A DNA stretch of 64,000 nt from an uncultured Pelagibacteraceae bacterium (GCA_902617895.1 CACMYJ010000004.1:1-64000); one strand, 5' to 3'; positions 30,318 through 43,530 are shown, numbered from the stretch's first letter. A program made the numbers and translations. Notes: generated from the sequence alone by a model not told the origin.

Positions 30318-30701
30318 GTGCCAATATTAATAATGCGTTTATTAATACCTTTCTTATTAATGTGCTCGACCTCATTTGCTGATCAAGGTTTAAGAATTTC
30401 CTGTCTTAATATGTTAACTGCTATTGGTGAAAAACATGAGCCTGAAAATTATAGTTTAGACTCATCTGAACTTAAGTTTTTTGATAAAAAAAATAACGTA
30501 TTAAAAAAGATTAAAACTGAGGATTTAGAAATAGGAAACAATTATTTCACTGCAAAATTAACAAATTATCAACTCACTTTTGAAAACATGTTATTTAAGG
30601 ACGAGCAAAAAGAGAGAATGGTTTTATCTAAATATGATTATAAAAATCAAAAGTACTCAGATCTTTATTTTTGTGATTATTCGTTTGCAGATATAAAATA
30701 A
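30318..30701 (+). CDS. Small exported protein, unknown function
   Basis: Signal peptide MRLLIPFLLMCSTSFAD then a ~105 aa domain with terminal cysteines (RISC...YFCDYS). Confidence 0.6.
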   Translation: MPILIMRLLIPFLLMCSTSFADQGLRISCLNMLTAIGEKHEPENYSLDSSELKFFDKKNNVLKKIKTEDLEIGNNYFTAKLTNYQLTFENMLFKDEQKERMVLSKYDYKNQKYSDLYFCDYSFADIK

Positions 30702-30743
30702 ATATTCAGTCGTCCTATAGTCGTCCAAACGACTTGGTTGATT

Positions 30744-30807
30744 AAATAAACACTTTTTCCTTTCTTGTGACGCCACCCTGTATTTATTTTCTAAAAAGTG
30801 TTTATTT
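30744..30807. repeat. 15-bp perfect inverted repeat AAATAAACACTTTTT / AAAAAGTGTTTATTT with a 34-nt loop
   Basis: Read directly (30744-30758 and 30793-30807); the loop contains one copy of CTTGTGACGCCACC. Confidence 0.9.
30764..30777 (+). repeat. CTTGTGACGCCACC, 14-bp perfect direct repeat with 26370-26383
   Basis: Identical string at both ends of the island. Confidence 0.9.
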
Positions 30808-30831
30808 TTCTAGCGAACCGAGAATCAGGAA

Positions 30832-31080
30832 GGGGCGTTCTGTTGCCAGGTGCCCCAAACCCCGTGACTTAATTAGTAAACTAATTAAGCTGCAAGTGCG
30901 TAACTTTCGTTAGCATTTATAAATTAGCCCATCACGGCGGAACAATACCGAACGAAAGAACAACTTTTAGACACTCGTCGATCCTAATTCACCCCCTTAA
31001 GTTGTAAATGGTGGAGGTGGTGGGTACTGCCCCCACGTCCGTAATGGTTATTACGAAATTCGTTTATCGTCATAGTTGGA
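30832..31080 (-). ncRNA. ssrA: Transfer-messenger RNA, circularly permuted two-piece alphaproteobacterial form (acceptor piece ~31080-31009, spacer 31008-30997, coding piece 30996-30832)
   Basis: Minus strand encodes tag ANESYALAA* (30914-30885); acceptor strand CACCTCC-A-CCA pairs with GGGGGTG, including the G3-U70-type wobble expected for alanine identity; permuted order. Confidence 0.92.
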
Positions 31081-31132
31081 AAACCAACACTATTAATATA
31101 AAACCAAATACGAGAGATTCAATAATTTATTC

Positions 31133-32080
31133 ATGAAACTTACAAAAGAACAAATAAATGACATAAAAGATCAACAATCTCAAGAGAATGTAACTAAAAG
31201 AGTTATCGCTCCTGAATTAGAAAAAGTATTATATGAAGCGATGCCAGCTTTAGATCACGGCTTTATAAGAGTTATTGACTACATGGGAGATGATAGCTCA
31301 ATAGTTCAGTCTGCAAGAGTTTCTTATGGTAAAGGAACTAAAAAAGTTTCAACAGATAGCGGTTTAATAAAATATCTAATGCGTCATTGGCATAGCACTC
31401 CATTCGAAATGTGTGAAATTAAATATCATGTTAAATTACCAATATTTATCGCAAGACAATGGATTAGACATCGTACTGCAAACGTCAACGAATACTCAGC
31501 AAGATACTCAATTTTAGATAAAGAATTTTATTTACCTGATCCACAAAATTTAGCAGCTCAATCAATTGCAAACAGACAAGGTAGAGGTGATGTGATTGAG
31601 GGAGAGCAAGCAAAGGAAGTTTTAGAACTATTAAAAAATGATGCTGAAAGAACATATGATAATTATGAAACTATGCTTAATCAGAAATTTGATGGGTCCA
31701 CAATTGACGAAAATAAAAAAGGATTAGCTAGAGAGTTAGCTAGAATGAACCTAACTTTGAATACTTATACTCAGTGGTATTGGAAAACTGATCTTTTAAA
31801 CTTAATGAATTTTTTAAGATTACGTGCTGACCATCATGCTCAATATGAAATTAGAGTTTATGCGGATATAATGTTAGATACACTTAAGAGATGGGTTCCT
31901 ATTACATACGATGCATTCATGGATTATAGAGTAGGTGGTACAGAGGTCTCTACTAAAGGAAAAGCAATAATACAAAAATTATTGAAAGGTGAGGACATAA
32001 ATTTAGAACAATCTGGACTTTCAAAAAGAGAATGGAATGAACTTATGGAAGCTTTTGAAATTACAGATAAGATTGTTTGA
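31133..32080 (+). CDS. thyX: Flavin-dependent thymidylate synthase
   Basis: [19 protein letters not shown] (RHRxxSxxxxS-like ThyX motif). Confidence 0.95.
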   Translation: MKLTKEQINDIKDQQSQENVTKRVIAPELEKVLYEAMPALDHGFIRVIDYMGDDSSIVQSARVSYGKGTKKVSTDSGLIKYLMRHWHSTPFEMCEIKYHVKLPIFIARQWIRHRTANVNEYSARYSILDKEFYLPDPQNLAAQSIANRQGRGDVIEGEQAKEVLELLKNDAERTYDNYETMLNQKFDGSTIDENKKGLARELARMNLTLNTYTQWYWKTDLLNLMNFLRLRADHHAQYEIRVYADIMLDTLKRWVPITYDAFMDYRVGGTEVSTKGKAIIQKLLKGEDINLEQSGLSKREWNELMEAFEITDKIV

Positions 32081-32885
32081 TTTCCTCAGCAAATTTTAAA
32101 TAAATTTTTGTAATTTCATGATCTTGGTCTTTTTCGACTATAGGAATTCCCATGTCCCCATATTTTCCAACATCAGAGTTTATTGGTATTTGTCCTAAAA
32201 ATTTCTTCTTAAATTCTTGTGCAGTTCTCTCAACACCATTCTCTCCAAAAATTGCATATTTTTTTCCATCATCTCCAATAAAGTGACTCATATTGTCAAT
32301 TAATCCAATAATATTTACTTTCAATTTTTCAAACATTCTAATTCCTCTTTTTACATCTTGGAGTGCTATCTCTTGAGGAGTTGATACTATGATTGCACCA
32401 TCTACACTAATCTCTTGTGCAAAAGTTAATTGTGTATCACCTGTACCTGGAGGCATATCAACAATAATGAAGTCTAAATCTTTCCAACCAACTTTTTGAG
32501 TAAAGGTTTTGATAGCACTTGTTACCATTGGTCCTCTCCAGATCATCGGTGTTTGCTCGTCTGTTAAAAAACCAATGGACATACATTGAACATCATACTT
32601 TACAATTGGTTTTAAGGTTTGACCGTCGCTATCTGGCTTTTCATTTATAGAGAATAGTTTTGGCAAAGATGGGCCGTAAATATCTGCATCTAAAATTCCT
32701 ACTTTACATCCAACTTTTTTTAACGCTAAAGCTAAATTCGTGGCAAATGTAGATTTCCCTACACCACCTTTTGCACTAGATATTGCAATTGTAAATTTAG
32801 TTCCTCGAATTGGGTTTCTTTTAAAGGTTTTTGGCTCAGTTTTTGCCTTCATTGTGTCACTTAGACCTACTTTTTTATCATTCAT
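32061..32885 (-). CDS. Mrp/ApbC-family P-loop iron-sulfur carrier ATPase
   Basis: [32 protein letters not shown]. Confidence 0.94.
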   Translation of the reverse strand: MNDKKVGLSDTMKAKTEPKTFKRNPIRGTKFTIAISSAKGGVGKSTFATNLALALKKVGCKVGILDADIYGPSLPKLFSINEKPDSDGQTLKPIVKYDVQCMSIGFLTDEQTPMIWRGPMVTSAIKTFTQKVGWKDLDFIIVDMPPGTGDTQLTFAQEISVDGAIIVSTPQEIALQDVKRGIRMFEKLKVNIIGLIDNMSHFIGDDGKKYAIFGENGVERTAQEFKKKFLGQIPINSDVGKYGDMGIPIVEKDQDHEITKIYLKFAEEIKQSYL

Positions 32886-32917
32886 AAAAATATACTTATC
32901 TTGTTTTTGAATATAAA

Positions 32918-32935
32918 GACACTATATAGAGTGTC
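32918..32935. promoter_or_regulatory. Inverted repeat GACACT-ATATAG-AGTGTC in the divergent mrp/hflK intergenic region, 3 nt before the hflK ATG
   Basis: Perfect 6-bp arms. Confidence 0.45.
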
Positions 32936-32938
32936 ATA

Positions 32939-34036
32939 ATGACGATTTATAAAAATCAAAGTCCATGGGGTAGTCCTCCAGGAGGCGGTGGAAGTGGAAA
33001 TGGTGGAGGTTTCAGAAGAGGTCCAACACCTCCAAATCTGGATGAAGCAATTAAAAAATTACAGGACACTATAAATAAGTTTACTGGAAGCGGTGCAGGG
33101 GGTAAAAAACCAATTGTACTTGGATTAATCATATTAGTAGTAATATGGGCATTAAGTGGTTTGTATAGAGTTTTACCTGATGAGCAGGGTGTAGTCTTAA
33201 GATTTGGAAAGTTTGTAAATACTACTCAGCCAGGATTAAATTATCATTTTCCATTCCCAATTGAGAGTGTGTTAACTCCTAAGGTTACTAAAGTAAACAG
33301 AATGGACATTGGCTTTAGATCAGAAAGAGATAGCGGATTCGGTCAAGGTGGTGGTGTTGCGGATGTTCCAGAGGAAAGCTTGATGCTAACAGGTGATGAA
33401 AATATTGTTAACATTGACTTTTCAGTATTTTGGGTAATAAAAGATGCTGGAAACTTTCTTTTTAAAATTCAAGATCCAGAGGGTACAGTAAAAGCAGCAG
33501 CAGAAACTGCTATGAGAGAAGTTATAGCAAGATCAGATATTCAACCAATTCTTACAGAAGGAAGAGCGGTTATTGAAAGAGATACTCAAGATATCATTCA
33601 AGGAATACTTGATGAATATGAAAGTGGCGTACAAATTACACAAGTTCAAACTCAAAAAGCTGACCCACCAGACCAGGTCATTGATGCTTTTAGAGATGTG
33701 CAAGCTGCTAGAGCTGATATGGAGAGATCAAAAAATGAAGCAGAGGCTTACGCTAATGATGTAATTCCAAGAGCTCGAGGAGAAGCTGCTAAAATTTTAC
33801 AAGCTGCTGAAGCTTATAAAAAAGAAGTTGTTGCAAAAGCAGAGGGTGAAGCAAGTAGATTTTTATCAATTTACACTGAGTATGCGAAAGCAAAAGAGGT
33901 TACTCAAGAAAGAATGTATTTGGAGACAATGGAGCAGGTTCTTGCTGATATCAATAAAATTATAATTGATAAAGACTCAGGCTCAGGTGTTGTACCATAT
34001 CTTCCATTACAAGAATTAAAATCAGGGACAAACTAA
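32939..34036 (+). CDS. hflK: FtsH protease regulator HflK
   Basis: Gly-rich N-terminus, single TM, SPFH domain; followed by hflC. Confidence 0.95.
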   Translation: MTIYKNQSPWGSPPGGGGSGNGGGFRRGPTPPNLDEAIKKLQDTINKFTGSGAGGKKPIVLGLIILVVIWALSGLYRVLPDEQGVVLRFGKFVNTTQPGLNYHFPFPIESVLTPKVTKVNRMDIGFRSERDSGFGQGGGVADVPEESLMLTGDENIVNIDFSVFWVIKDAGNFLFKIQDPEGTVKAAAETAMREVIARSDIQPILTEGRAVIERDTQDIIQGILDEYESGVQITQVQTQKADPPDQVIDAFRDVQAARADMERSKNEAEAYANDVIPRARGEAAKILQAAEAYKKEVVAKAEGEASRFLSIYTEYAKAKEVTQERMYLETMEQVLADINKIIIDKDSGSGVVPYLPLQELKSGTN

Positions 34037-34896
34037 TGAAAGCTGGAAAATTTATATTACCGATAATCATCCTAATAGGAGCAACTTTATTCTTTTCAAT
34101 ATTTATAGTTAAAGAAGTAAATCAAGCTATAGTTCTACAATTTGGTGATCCCAAAAGAATTATTTTAAAGCCAGGTTTAAACTTTAAGCTACCTTTTATT
34201 CAAAACGTAGTGTTTTTAGATAAAAGAGTTTTAAATTTAGATACTCCACCAGAAGAAGTTATTGCATCTGATCAAAAACGTCTAATAGTTGATGCATTTG
34301 CAAGATTTCAAATTATTGATCCATTGAAATTTTATATTTCCGTAGGAAACGAAAGAGTTGCGAGATCAAGACTAGCAACGATTATTAACTCAAGAATAAG
34401 AAACGTACTAGGTCAACAAAAGTTACAAACATTATTATCTGAAGATAGATCAAAGCAAATGGCTTTAATTCAACAAGGTGTTAACAATGAAGCTGAAAAT
34501 TTTGGTATTAAGATAGTTGACGTAAGAATTAAAAGAGCTGATCTACCTCAAGCAAATAGTGATGCGATCTTTAGAAGAATGCAAACTGAGAGGGAAAGAG
34601 AAGCTAAAGAATTTAGAGCAAAAGGTGCTGAGATGGCGGTCACTATAACATCAACAGCAGATAAAGAAGTTACAGTTATTCTAGCTGACGCTCAAAAAAA
34701 ATCAGAAATTATGAAAGGGGAAGGAGATGGTCAAAAAAATAAAATTTTTGCTGATGCATTTGGACAAGACCCTGAATTTTTTGGTTTTTACAGAGCAATG
34801 CAAGCTTACCAAAATGCTTTAATTGGTGGAGAAACATCAATGATATTATCTCCTGATAGTGAATTTTTTAAGTTTTTTGGAAATAAAGAAAAATAA
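34036..34896 (+). CDS. hflC: FtsH protease regulator HflC
   Basis: SPFH domain, KRADLPQANSDAIFRRMQTEREREAKEFRAKGAE. Confidence 0.95.
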   Translation: MKAGKFILPIIILIGATLFFSIFIVKEVNQAIVLQFGDPKRIILKPGLNFKLPFIQNVVFLDKRVLNLDTPPEEVIASDQKRLIVDAFARFQIIDPLKFYISVGNERVARSRLATIINSRIRNVLGQQKLQTLLSEDRSKQMALIQQGVNNEAENFGIKIVDVRIKRADLPQANSDAIFRRMQTEREREAKEFRAKGAEMAVTITSTADKEVTVILADAQKKSEIMKGEGDGQKNKIFADAFGQDPEFFGFYRAMQAYQNALIGGETSMILSPDSEFFKFFGNKEK

Positions 34897-34910
34897 CAAC
34901 TTTTGTTAAC

Positions 34911-35096
34911 ATGAAAGAATTGATCATAGCATTTGGTCTTTTCTTATTTATTGAAGGTGTTTTATATGCCTTATTTCCATCAAAAATGAAAAATATGTTA
35001 AAAAAACTCGATGCTGTAGCTGACAAACAATTAAGAGCAGGTGGATTAGTATTTGCAATTATAGGATTTATAATTATTTGGTATTCAAAGTCATGA
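34911..35096 (+). CDS. DUF2065-like small membrane protein
   Basis: MKELIIAFGLFLFIEGVLYALFPSKMKNML...; common between hflC and degP. Confidence 0.8.
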   Translation: MKELIIAFGLFLFIEGVLYALFPSKMKNMLKKLDAVADKQLRAGGLVFAIIGFIIIWYSKS

Positions 35097-36490
35097 AAAA
35101 TATGTACAAAATTTTATCAATATTAATAATTTCAATAAGTTATTTTTCGATTTCCAAAGCTCAGGAAATTCCATCATCATTTGCAGATTTAGCAGAAAGA
35201 TTAATGCCATCAGTTGTAAATATTTCAACCACCACTACTGTAACAACTAGATCAAATCCTTTGCCATTTGAATTTCCACCAGGTTCACCATTTGAAGATA
35301 TGTTTGGCTCTCCTCAACAAAGACAAACAAGTGCGCTAGGATCAGGTTTTATAATTGATGAGGAGGGAATTGTAATAACAAACAACCATGTTATTCAAGG
35401 AGCATCAGATATATTTGTCAGAGTAAATGGAGATCAAAATTATAAAGCTGAGGTTCTTGGTGCTGACGCAGGTATGGATATCGCAGTATTAAAAATAAAG
35501 TCTGACGAAAAATTTAAGCCAGTAAAATTTGGCAATTCAGATAAAGCTAGAATTGGAGATTGGGTTATTGCAATAGGTAATCCATTTGGTCTTGGAGGCA
35601 CAGTAACAGCAGGAATAATTTCTGCTAGAAATAGAAGCATAGGACTTTCAAGATATGAGGATTACATTCAAACTGATGCTTCAATAAATCAAGGAAATTC
35701 AGGTGGTCCACTGTTTAATATGAATGGAGATGTCATTGGAATAAATACAGCTATACTTGGACAGTCTGGATCAATTGGAATAGGATTTGCTATCCCATCT
35801 AATAGTGCTCAAAAAGTTATTGATCAATTAATTGAATTTGGAGAAACAAAAAGAGGATGGCTTGGTGTTAGAATTCAAGTAGTAGATCAAGGAATAGCAG
35901 ATGCAGAAAAGCTAGATAAACCTAGAGGTGCTCTGGTTGCTAGTGTTGCTGATAATAGTCCATCAGATAAAGGAGGAATTAAACCTGGCGATATAATTTT
36001 AGAGTTTGATGGAAAACCAATAAATGAAATGAAAGAACTACCTAAAATTGTTGCTGAAACAGATGTTGGAAAAAAAGTAACTGTAAAAGTTTGGAGAAAT
36101 AAAAGAGAAATTACAAAAGAAATAATTCTTGGAAGATTAGAAACATCTGAGGACTTTAAAGCACAAAAACCTGTAATTGAAAAACCAAAGGTGAGGAGAA
36201 TTGAAGGTTTAAAAATCGATGTTCGTTTATTAAGTAAAGATGATATTGAATCTAGAAACCTTCCAAAGAGTACAAGTGGAGTAGTAATTACAAAAATAGA
36301 TAAAGATAGTCCAATTAATTATCTCCAAGTGAATAATGTTATTGTTGAAGCAAATAGAAAAAAAATTAACACAATAGGTGATCTTGATAATGTGGTAAAA
36401 TTGAAATTAAGAAGTGATGAAAATAACTTACTGATTGCAATATATAATAACCAAAATCAAAGAACATATGTTGGTGTTAAATTAAAATAA
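35093..36490 (+). CDS. Periplasmic serine protease, DegP/HtrA (Do) family
   Basis: NHVIQGA, DMDIAVLK-like, QGNSGGPL catalytic motif, PDZ domains; start taken at MKNMYK. Confidence 0.95.
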   Translation: MKNMYKILSILIISISYFSISKAQEIPSSFADLAERLMPSVVNISTTTTVTTRSNPLPFEFPPGSPFEDMFGSPQQRQTSALGSGFIIDEEGIVITNNHVIQGASDIFVRVNGDQNYKAEVLGADAGMDIAVLKIKSDEKFKPVKFGNSDKARIGDWVIAIGNPFGLGGTVTAGIISARNRSIGLSRYEDYIQTDASINQGNSGGPLFNMNGDVIGINTAILGQSGSIGIGFAIPSNSAQKVIDQLIEFGETKRGWLGVRIQVVDQGIADAEKLDKPRGALVASVADNSPSDKGGIKPGDIILEFDGKPINEMKELPKIVAETDVGKKVTVKVWRNKREITKEIILGRLETSEDFKAQKPVIEKPKVRRIEGLKIDVRLLSKDDIESRNLPKSTSGVVITKIDKDSPINYLQVNNVIVEANRKKINTIGDLDNVVKLKLRSDENNLLIAIYNNQNQRTYVGVKLK

Positions 36491-36494
36491 CCAA

Positions 36495-37403
36495 ATGGAC
36501 CTTAAGTCCAAAATAATATTAATTTCAGGTCCTACAGCATCTGGCAAATCTAAACTTGCATTAAAAATTGCTAAAAAAATAAATGGGGAAATTATAAATG
36601 CAGATAGTATGCAGGTTTATAAAGAATTAAAGATATTGACTGCTCGACCTTCGGAAATTGATTTAAAAAAAATAGAACATCACTTATATGGTTTTAGAAC
36701 TGTTAAAAAAGATTTTTCATCTGGCGAATGGTTAAAATTAGCAAAAAAAAATATAAAAAAAATTAGAGATAAAAATAAAATACCAGTTTTAGTTGGTGGT
36801 ACCGGTCTTTATTTCAAAGCATTGACTGATGGCTTGGTTAAAATTCCAAATATACCAATTTCTTTTCGTAATAAAATAAGACGATTGCAAATTAGTTTAG
36901 GTCAAAAAAAATTTTATTCAAAACTTTTAAAAAATGATACATTAGTAAAAAACAGGATTGATCCTACTGATCTTCAAAGATCTATTAGAGCTTATGAGGT
37001 TATTTCATTTACAAAAAAATCAATTTTTGAATGGTATAAGAAAACAAAACCTTCTTTTCGAAATGATCAATTTATTAAAATTTATATTGATTACCCCAGA
37101 GATGAACTAATTAGTAAAATTTCTAAAAGAGTAGATCAAATGATGAAAAATGGAGCTATTCAAGAAGTTAAGGATTTTTTAAAGCTTAACTTGAAGAGTG
37201 ATAGTAACATCTTCAAAGTTATAGGAATAAGAGAGATTAAAGAATTTATTGATAAAAAAACTTCTATGCATGATTTAAAACTTAATATTGTTATAAAAAC
37301 TAGACAATACGCTAAAAGGCAGAGAACTTGGTCTAGAGGTCAAATGAGAGATTGGCAAAAATTTGATGCTGAGTCTCTTTCAAAATTTATAAAAAAATTA
37401 TAA
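36495..37403 (+). CDS. miaA: tRNA dimethylallyltransferase
   Basis: ISGPTASGKSKLA, NADSMQVYKEL, GGTGLYFKALTDGL. Confidence 0.96.
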   Translation: MDLKSKIILISGPTASGKSKLALKIAKKINGEIINADSMQVYKELKILTARPSEIDLKKIEHHLYGFRTVKKDFSSGEWLKLAKKNIKKIRDKNKIPVLVGGTGLYFKALTDGLVKIPNIPISFRNKIRRLQISLGQKKFYSKLLKNDTLVKNRIDPTDLQRSIRAYEVISFTKKSIFEWYKKTKPSFRNDQFIKIYIDYPRDELISKISKRVDQMMKNGAIQEVKDFLKLNLKSDSNIFKVIGIREIKEFIDKKTSMHDLKLNIVIKTRQYAKRQRTWSRGQMRDWQKFDAESLSKFIKKL

Positions 37404-37437
37404 AAATCCTCACAATAACTTGACCAATGAGTACAAC

Positions 37438-37456
37438 TTCAGCTAGATTGGCTGAA
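37438..37456 (+). promoter_or_regulatory. Hairpin TTCAGC-TAGATTG-GCTGAA directly abutting the ilvB start codon
   Basis: Perfect 6-bp stem; also covered by a 19-codon overlapping uORF from ATG 37426. Confidence 0.4.
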
Positions 37457-39222
37457 TGCCAAAATTTTATTCAGGAGCTGAGATAGTATTCAAATGTTTG
37501 GAAGATCAAAATGTTAGTCACATATTTGGTTATCCGGGAGGAGCAGTCCTTCCAATATATGATGAATTAAAAAATTTTAACTCAATAAAACATATTTTAG
37601 TAAGACATGAACAGGGCGCAGGACATGCTGCAGAAGGCTATGCAAGATCAACTGGAAAACCAGGTGTATTGTTAGTAACTTCAGGCCCTGGAGCCACCAA
37701 TGCTGTTACTGCCTTAACAGACGCTTACATGGACTCTGTCCCATTAGTTTGTATAACTGGACAAGTTCCAACGCATTTAATTGGTACCGATGCATTTCAA
37801 GAATGTGACACAACTGGAATTACTAGACCTTGTACTAAACATAATTGGTTAGTCAAAGATGTTAATGACTTAGCTGAAATAATGCATAAAGCTTTTGAAG
37901 TAGCAACAACAGGCAGACCAGGACCTGTTTTAGTCGATATACCAAAAGATATTCAATTTCAAAAATCTAAATACAAAAATTTTAAAAATAATAAAAAATT
38001 AAATGGCAAATCTCATAATAACTATTCACAAAAGAATATTGATGAATTAATTAATTTAATTAGCAAAGCAAAAAAACCAATTTTTTATACTGGAGGTGGA
38101 GTAATAAATTCAGGTACAAAAGCTAGTGAGCTCTTAAGAGAACTTGTATATACAACAGGTTTTCCAATAACTTCAACTTTGCAGGGTCTGGGTTGTTTTC
38201 CTGCTGATGATAATCAATTTTTAGGAATGTTAGGTATGCATGGTACTTATGAAGCAAACAACGCTATGTATAGTTGTGACTTAATGATAAACGTTGGCGC
38301 AAGATTTGACGATAGAATTACAGGCAAAATTGATGAGTTCTCTCCCAAATCTAAAAAAGTTCATATTGATATAGATCCATCATCTATAAATAAAAATGTA
38401 AAAGTAGATCTAGCAATTGTAGGAGATATTAAATCAGTTTTAACAACAACATTAAAAACTTTTAAAAAATCAAAAAAAAATTTTTCTAAGTCAAATAAGT
38501 CTCAAATATCTAATTGGTGGGAACAAATTCAGAAATGGAGATCTAAAAGATCATTAGATTATATTGGTAGTGAAGAGACAATAAAACCACAGTATGCAAT
38601 TGAAAGATTATACGAGCTGACTAAAGATAAAGATACATATATAACAACTGAGGTAGGCCAACATCAAATGTGGGCTGCTCAACATTATAAGTTCAATAAA
38701 CCAAATAGATGGATGACTTCAGGGGGTCTTGGTACAATGGGATATGGCTTACCTGCAGCTGTTGGAGTTCAGATTGCACATCCTAAAAAATTAGTTATTG
38801 ATATTGCTGGAGAAGCCTCTGTTTTAATGACTATGCAAGAAATGTCTACAGCAGTGCAATACAATTTACCCATTAAAATATTTATTTTAAATAATGAATA
38901 CATGGGAATGGTAAGACAGTGGCAGGAATTACTCCATGATAAAAACTATTCTGAAAGTTACACTGCTGCATTACCAGATTTTGTTAAAATGGCTGAGGCC
39001 TATGGTTGTGTTGGCATAAGAGCAAAAACACCTGAAGAATTAGATGATAAGATCATTGAAATGTTAAACACAGATCGACCAGTAATATTTGATTGCCTTG
39101 TAGATAAACAAGAAAACTGTTTTCCAATGATACCTTCTGGAAAACCTCATAATCAAATGTTACTTGGTCCTAAAGATCAAAAAGAAAAAAAGATTACTGG
39201 AAAGGGTAGAACATTGGTTTAA
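37456..39222 (+). CDS. ilvB: Acetolactate synthase large subunit
   Basis: HIFGYPGGAVLPIYDEL, VRHEQGAGHAAEGYARSTGKPG, TSGPGATNAVT. Confidence 0.97.
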   Translation: MPKFYSGAEIVFKCLEDQNVSHIFGYPGGAVLPIYDELKNFNSIKHILVRHEQGAGHAAEGYARSTGKPGVLLVTSGPGATNAVTALTDAYMDSVPLVCITGQVPTHLIGTDAFQECDTTGITRPCTKHNWLVKDVNDLAEIMHKAFEVATTGRPGPVLVDIPKDIQFQKSKYKNFKNNKKLNGKSHNNYSQKNIDELINLISKAKKPIFYTGGGVINSGTKASELLRELVYTTGFPITSTLQGLGCFPADDNQFLGMLGMHGTYEANNAMYSCDLMINVGARFDDRITGKIDEFSPKSKKVHIDIDPSSINKNVKVDLAIVGDIKSVLTTTLKTFKKSKKNFSKSNKSQISNWWEQIQKWRSKRSLDYIGSEETIKPQYAIERLYELTKDKDTYITTEVGQHQMWAAQHYKFNKPNRWMTSGGLGTMGYGLPAAVGVQIAHPKKLVIDIAGEASVLMTMQEMSTAVQYNLPIKIFILNNEYMGMVRQWQELLHDKNYSESYTAALPDFVKMAEAYGCVGIRAKTPEELDDKIIEMLNTDRPVIFDCLVDKQENCFPMIPSGKPHNQMLLGPKDQKEKKITGKGRTLV

Positions 39223-39770
39223 TGGCTAACTCAAAATCAGCATATAGTTTTGCGGGAAAAAAGCAGAAGCCCGATACTCATATTATAGTTGTATGGGTAG
39301 ATAATGAGGCTGGAGTTTTAGCTCGTGTAGTTGGTTTATTTTCCGGAAGAGGCTACAATATCGAATCTCTTGCAGTAGCTGAGGTCGATCAGAAGCAAAA
39401 TATTTCAAGAATAACAATTGTAACAACGGGGACACCACAAGTAGTTAATCAGATTAAACTTCAATTAAAAAAATTAGTTCCAGTCCATAAAGTAGCAGAT
39501 TTTAAGAGAGAAGATAAAAATGTTATTTTTAAAGAAATGGCATTGTTTAAATTTGTTGCAAACAATGGTAAATTAAATAAAGCCTTTGAAGCTTGTAAAA
39601 ATTTTAATCCAGTAATATTAGATAAAACAAATAAATCAAATGTTATACAAATTACAGCTTTAAGAAGAGAAATAGACAGTATGTCAAAAAATTTAAAAAA
39701 ATTTGGTTTGGTAAGTGTTTCAAGAACAGGTGCAGTTGCCATGACTAGAGGGTCAGAAATATTTAAATAA
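39222..39770 (+). CDS. ilvH: Acetolactate synthase small subunit
   Basis: ACT domain VDNEAGVLARVVGLFSGRGYNIESLAV. Confidence 0.96.
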   Translation: MANSKSAYSFAGKKQKPDTHIIVVWVDNEAGVLARVVGLFSGRGYNIESLAVAEVDQKQNISRITIVTTGTPQVVNQIKLQLKKLVPVHKVADFKREDKNVIFKEMALFKFVANNGKLNKAFEACKNFNPVILDKTNKSNVIQITALRREIDSMSKNLKKFGLVSVSRTGAVAMTRGSEIFK

Positions 39771-39781
39771 ATAAAAATTAA

Positions 39782-40816
<1,035 letters not shown>

Positions 40817-40906
40817 ATAAATTATTGTTTTATCTGGTCTAAAATAGCCATTTTATTTTGCAATCTGAGCGTGAGCATGTATGATACCTATGCTTAAATT
40901 AATAAA

Positions 40907-43530
<2,624 letters not shown>

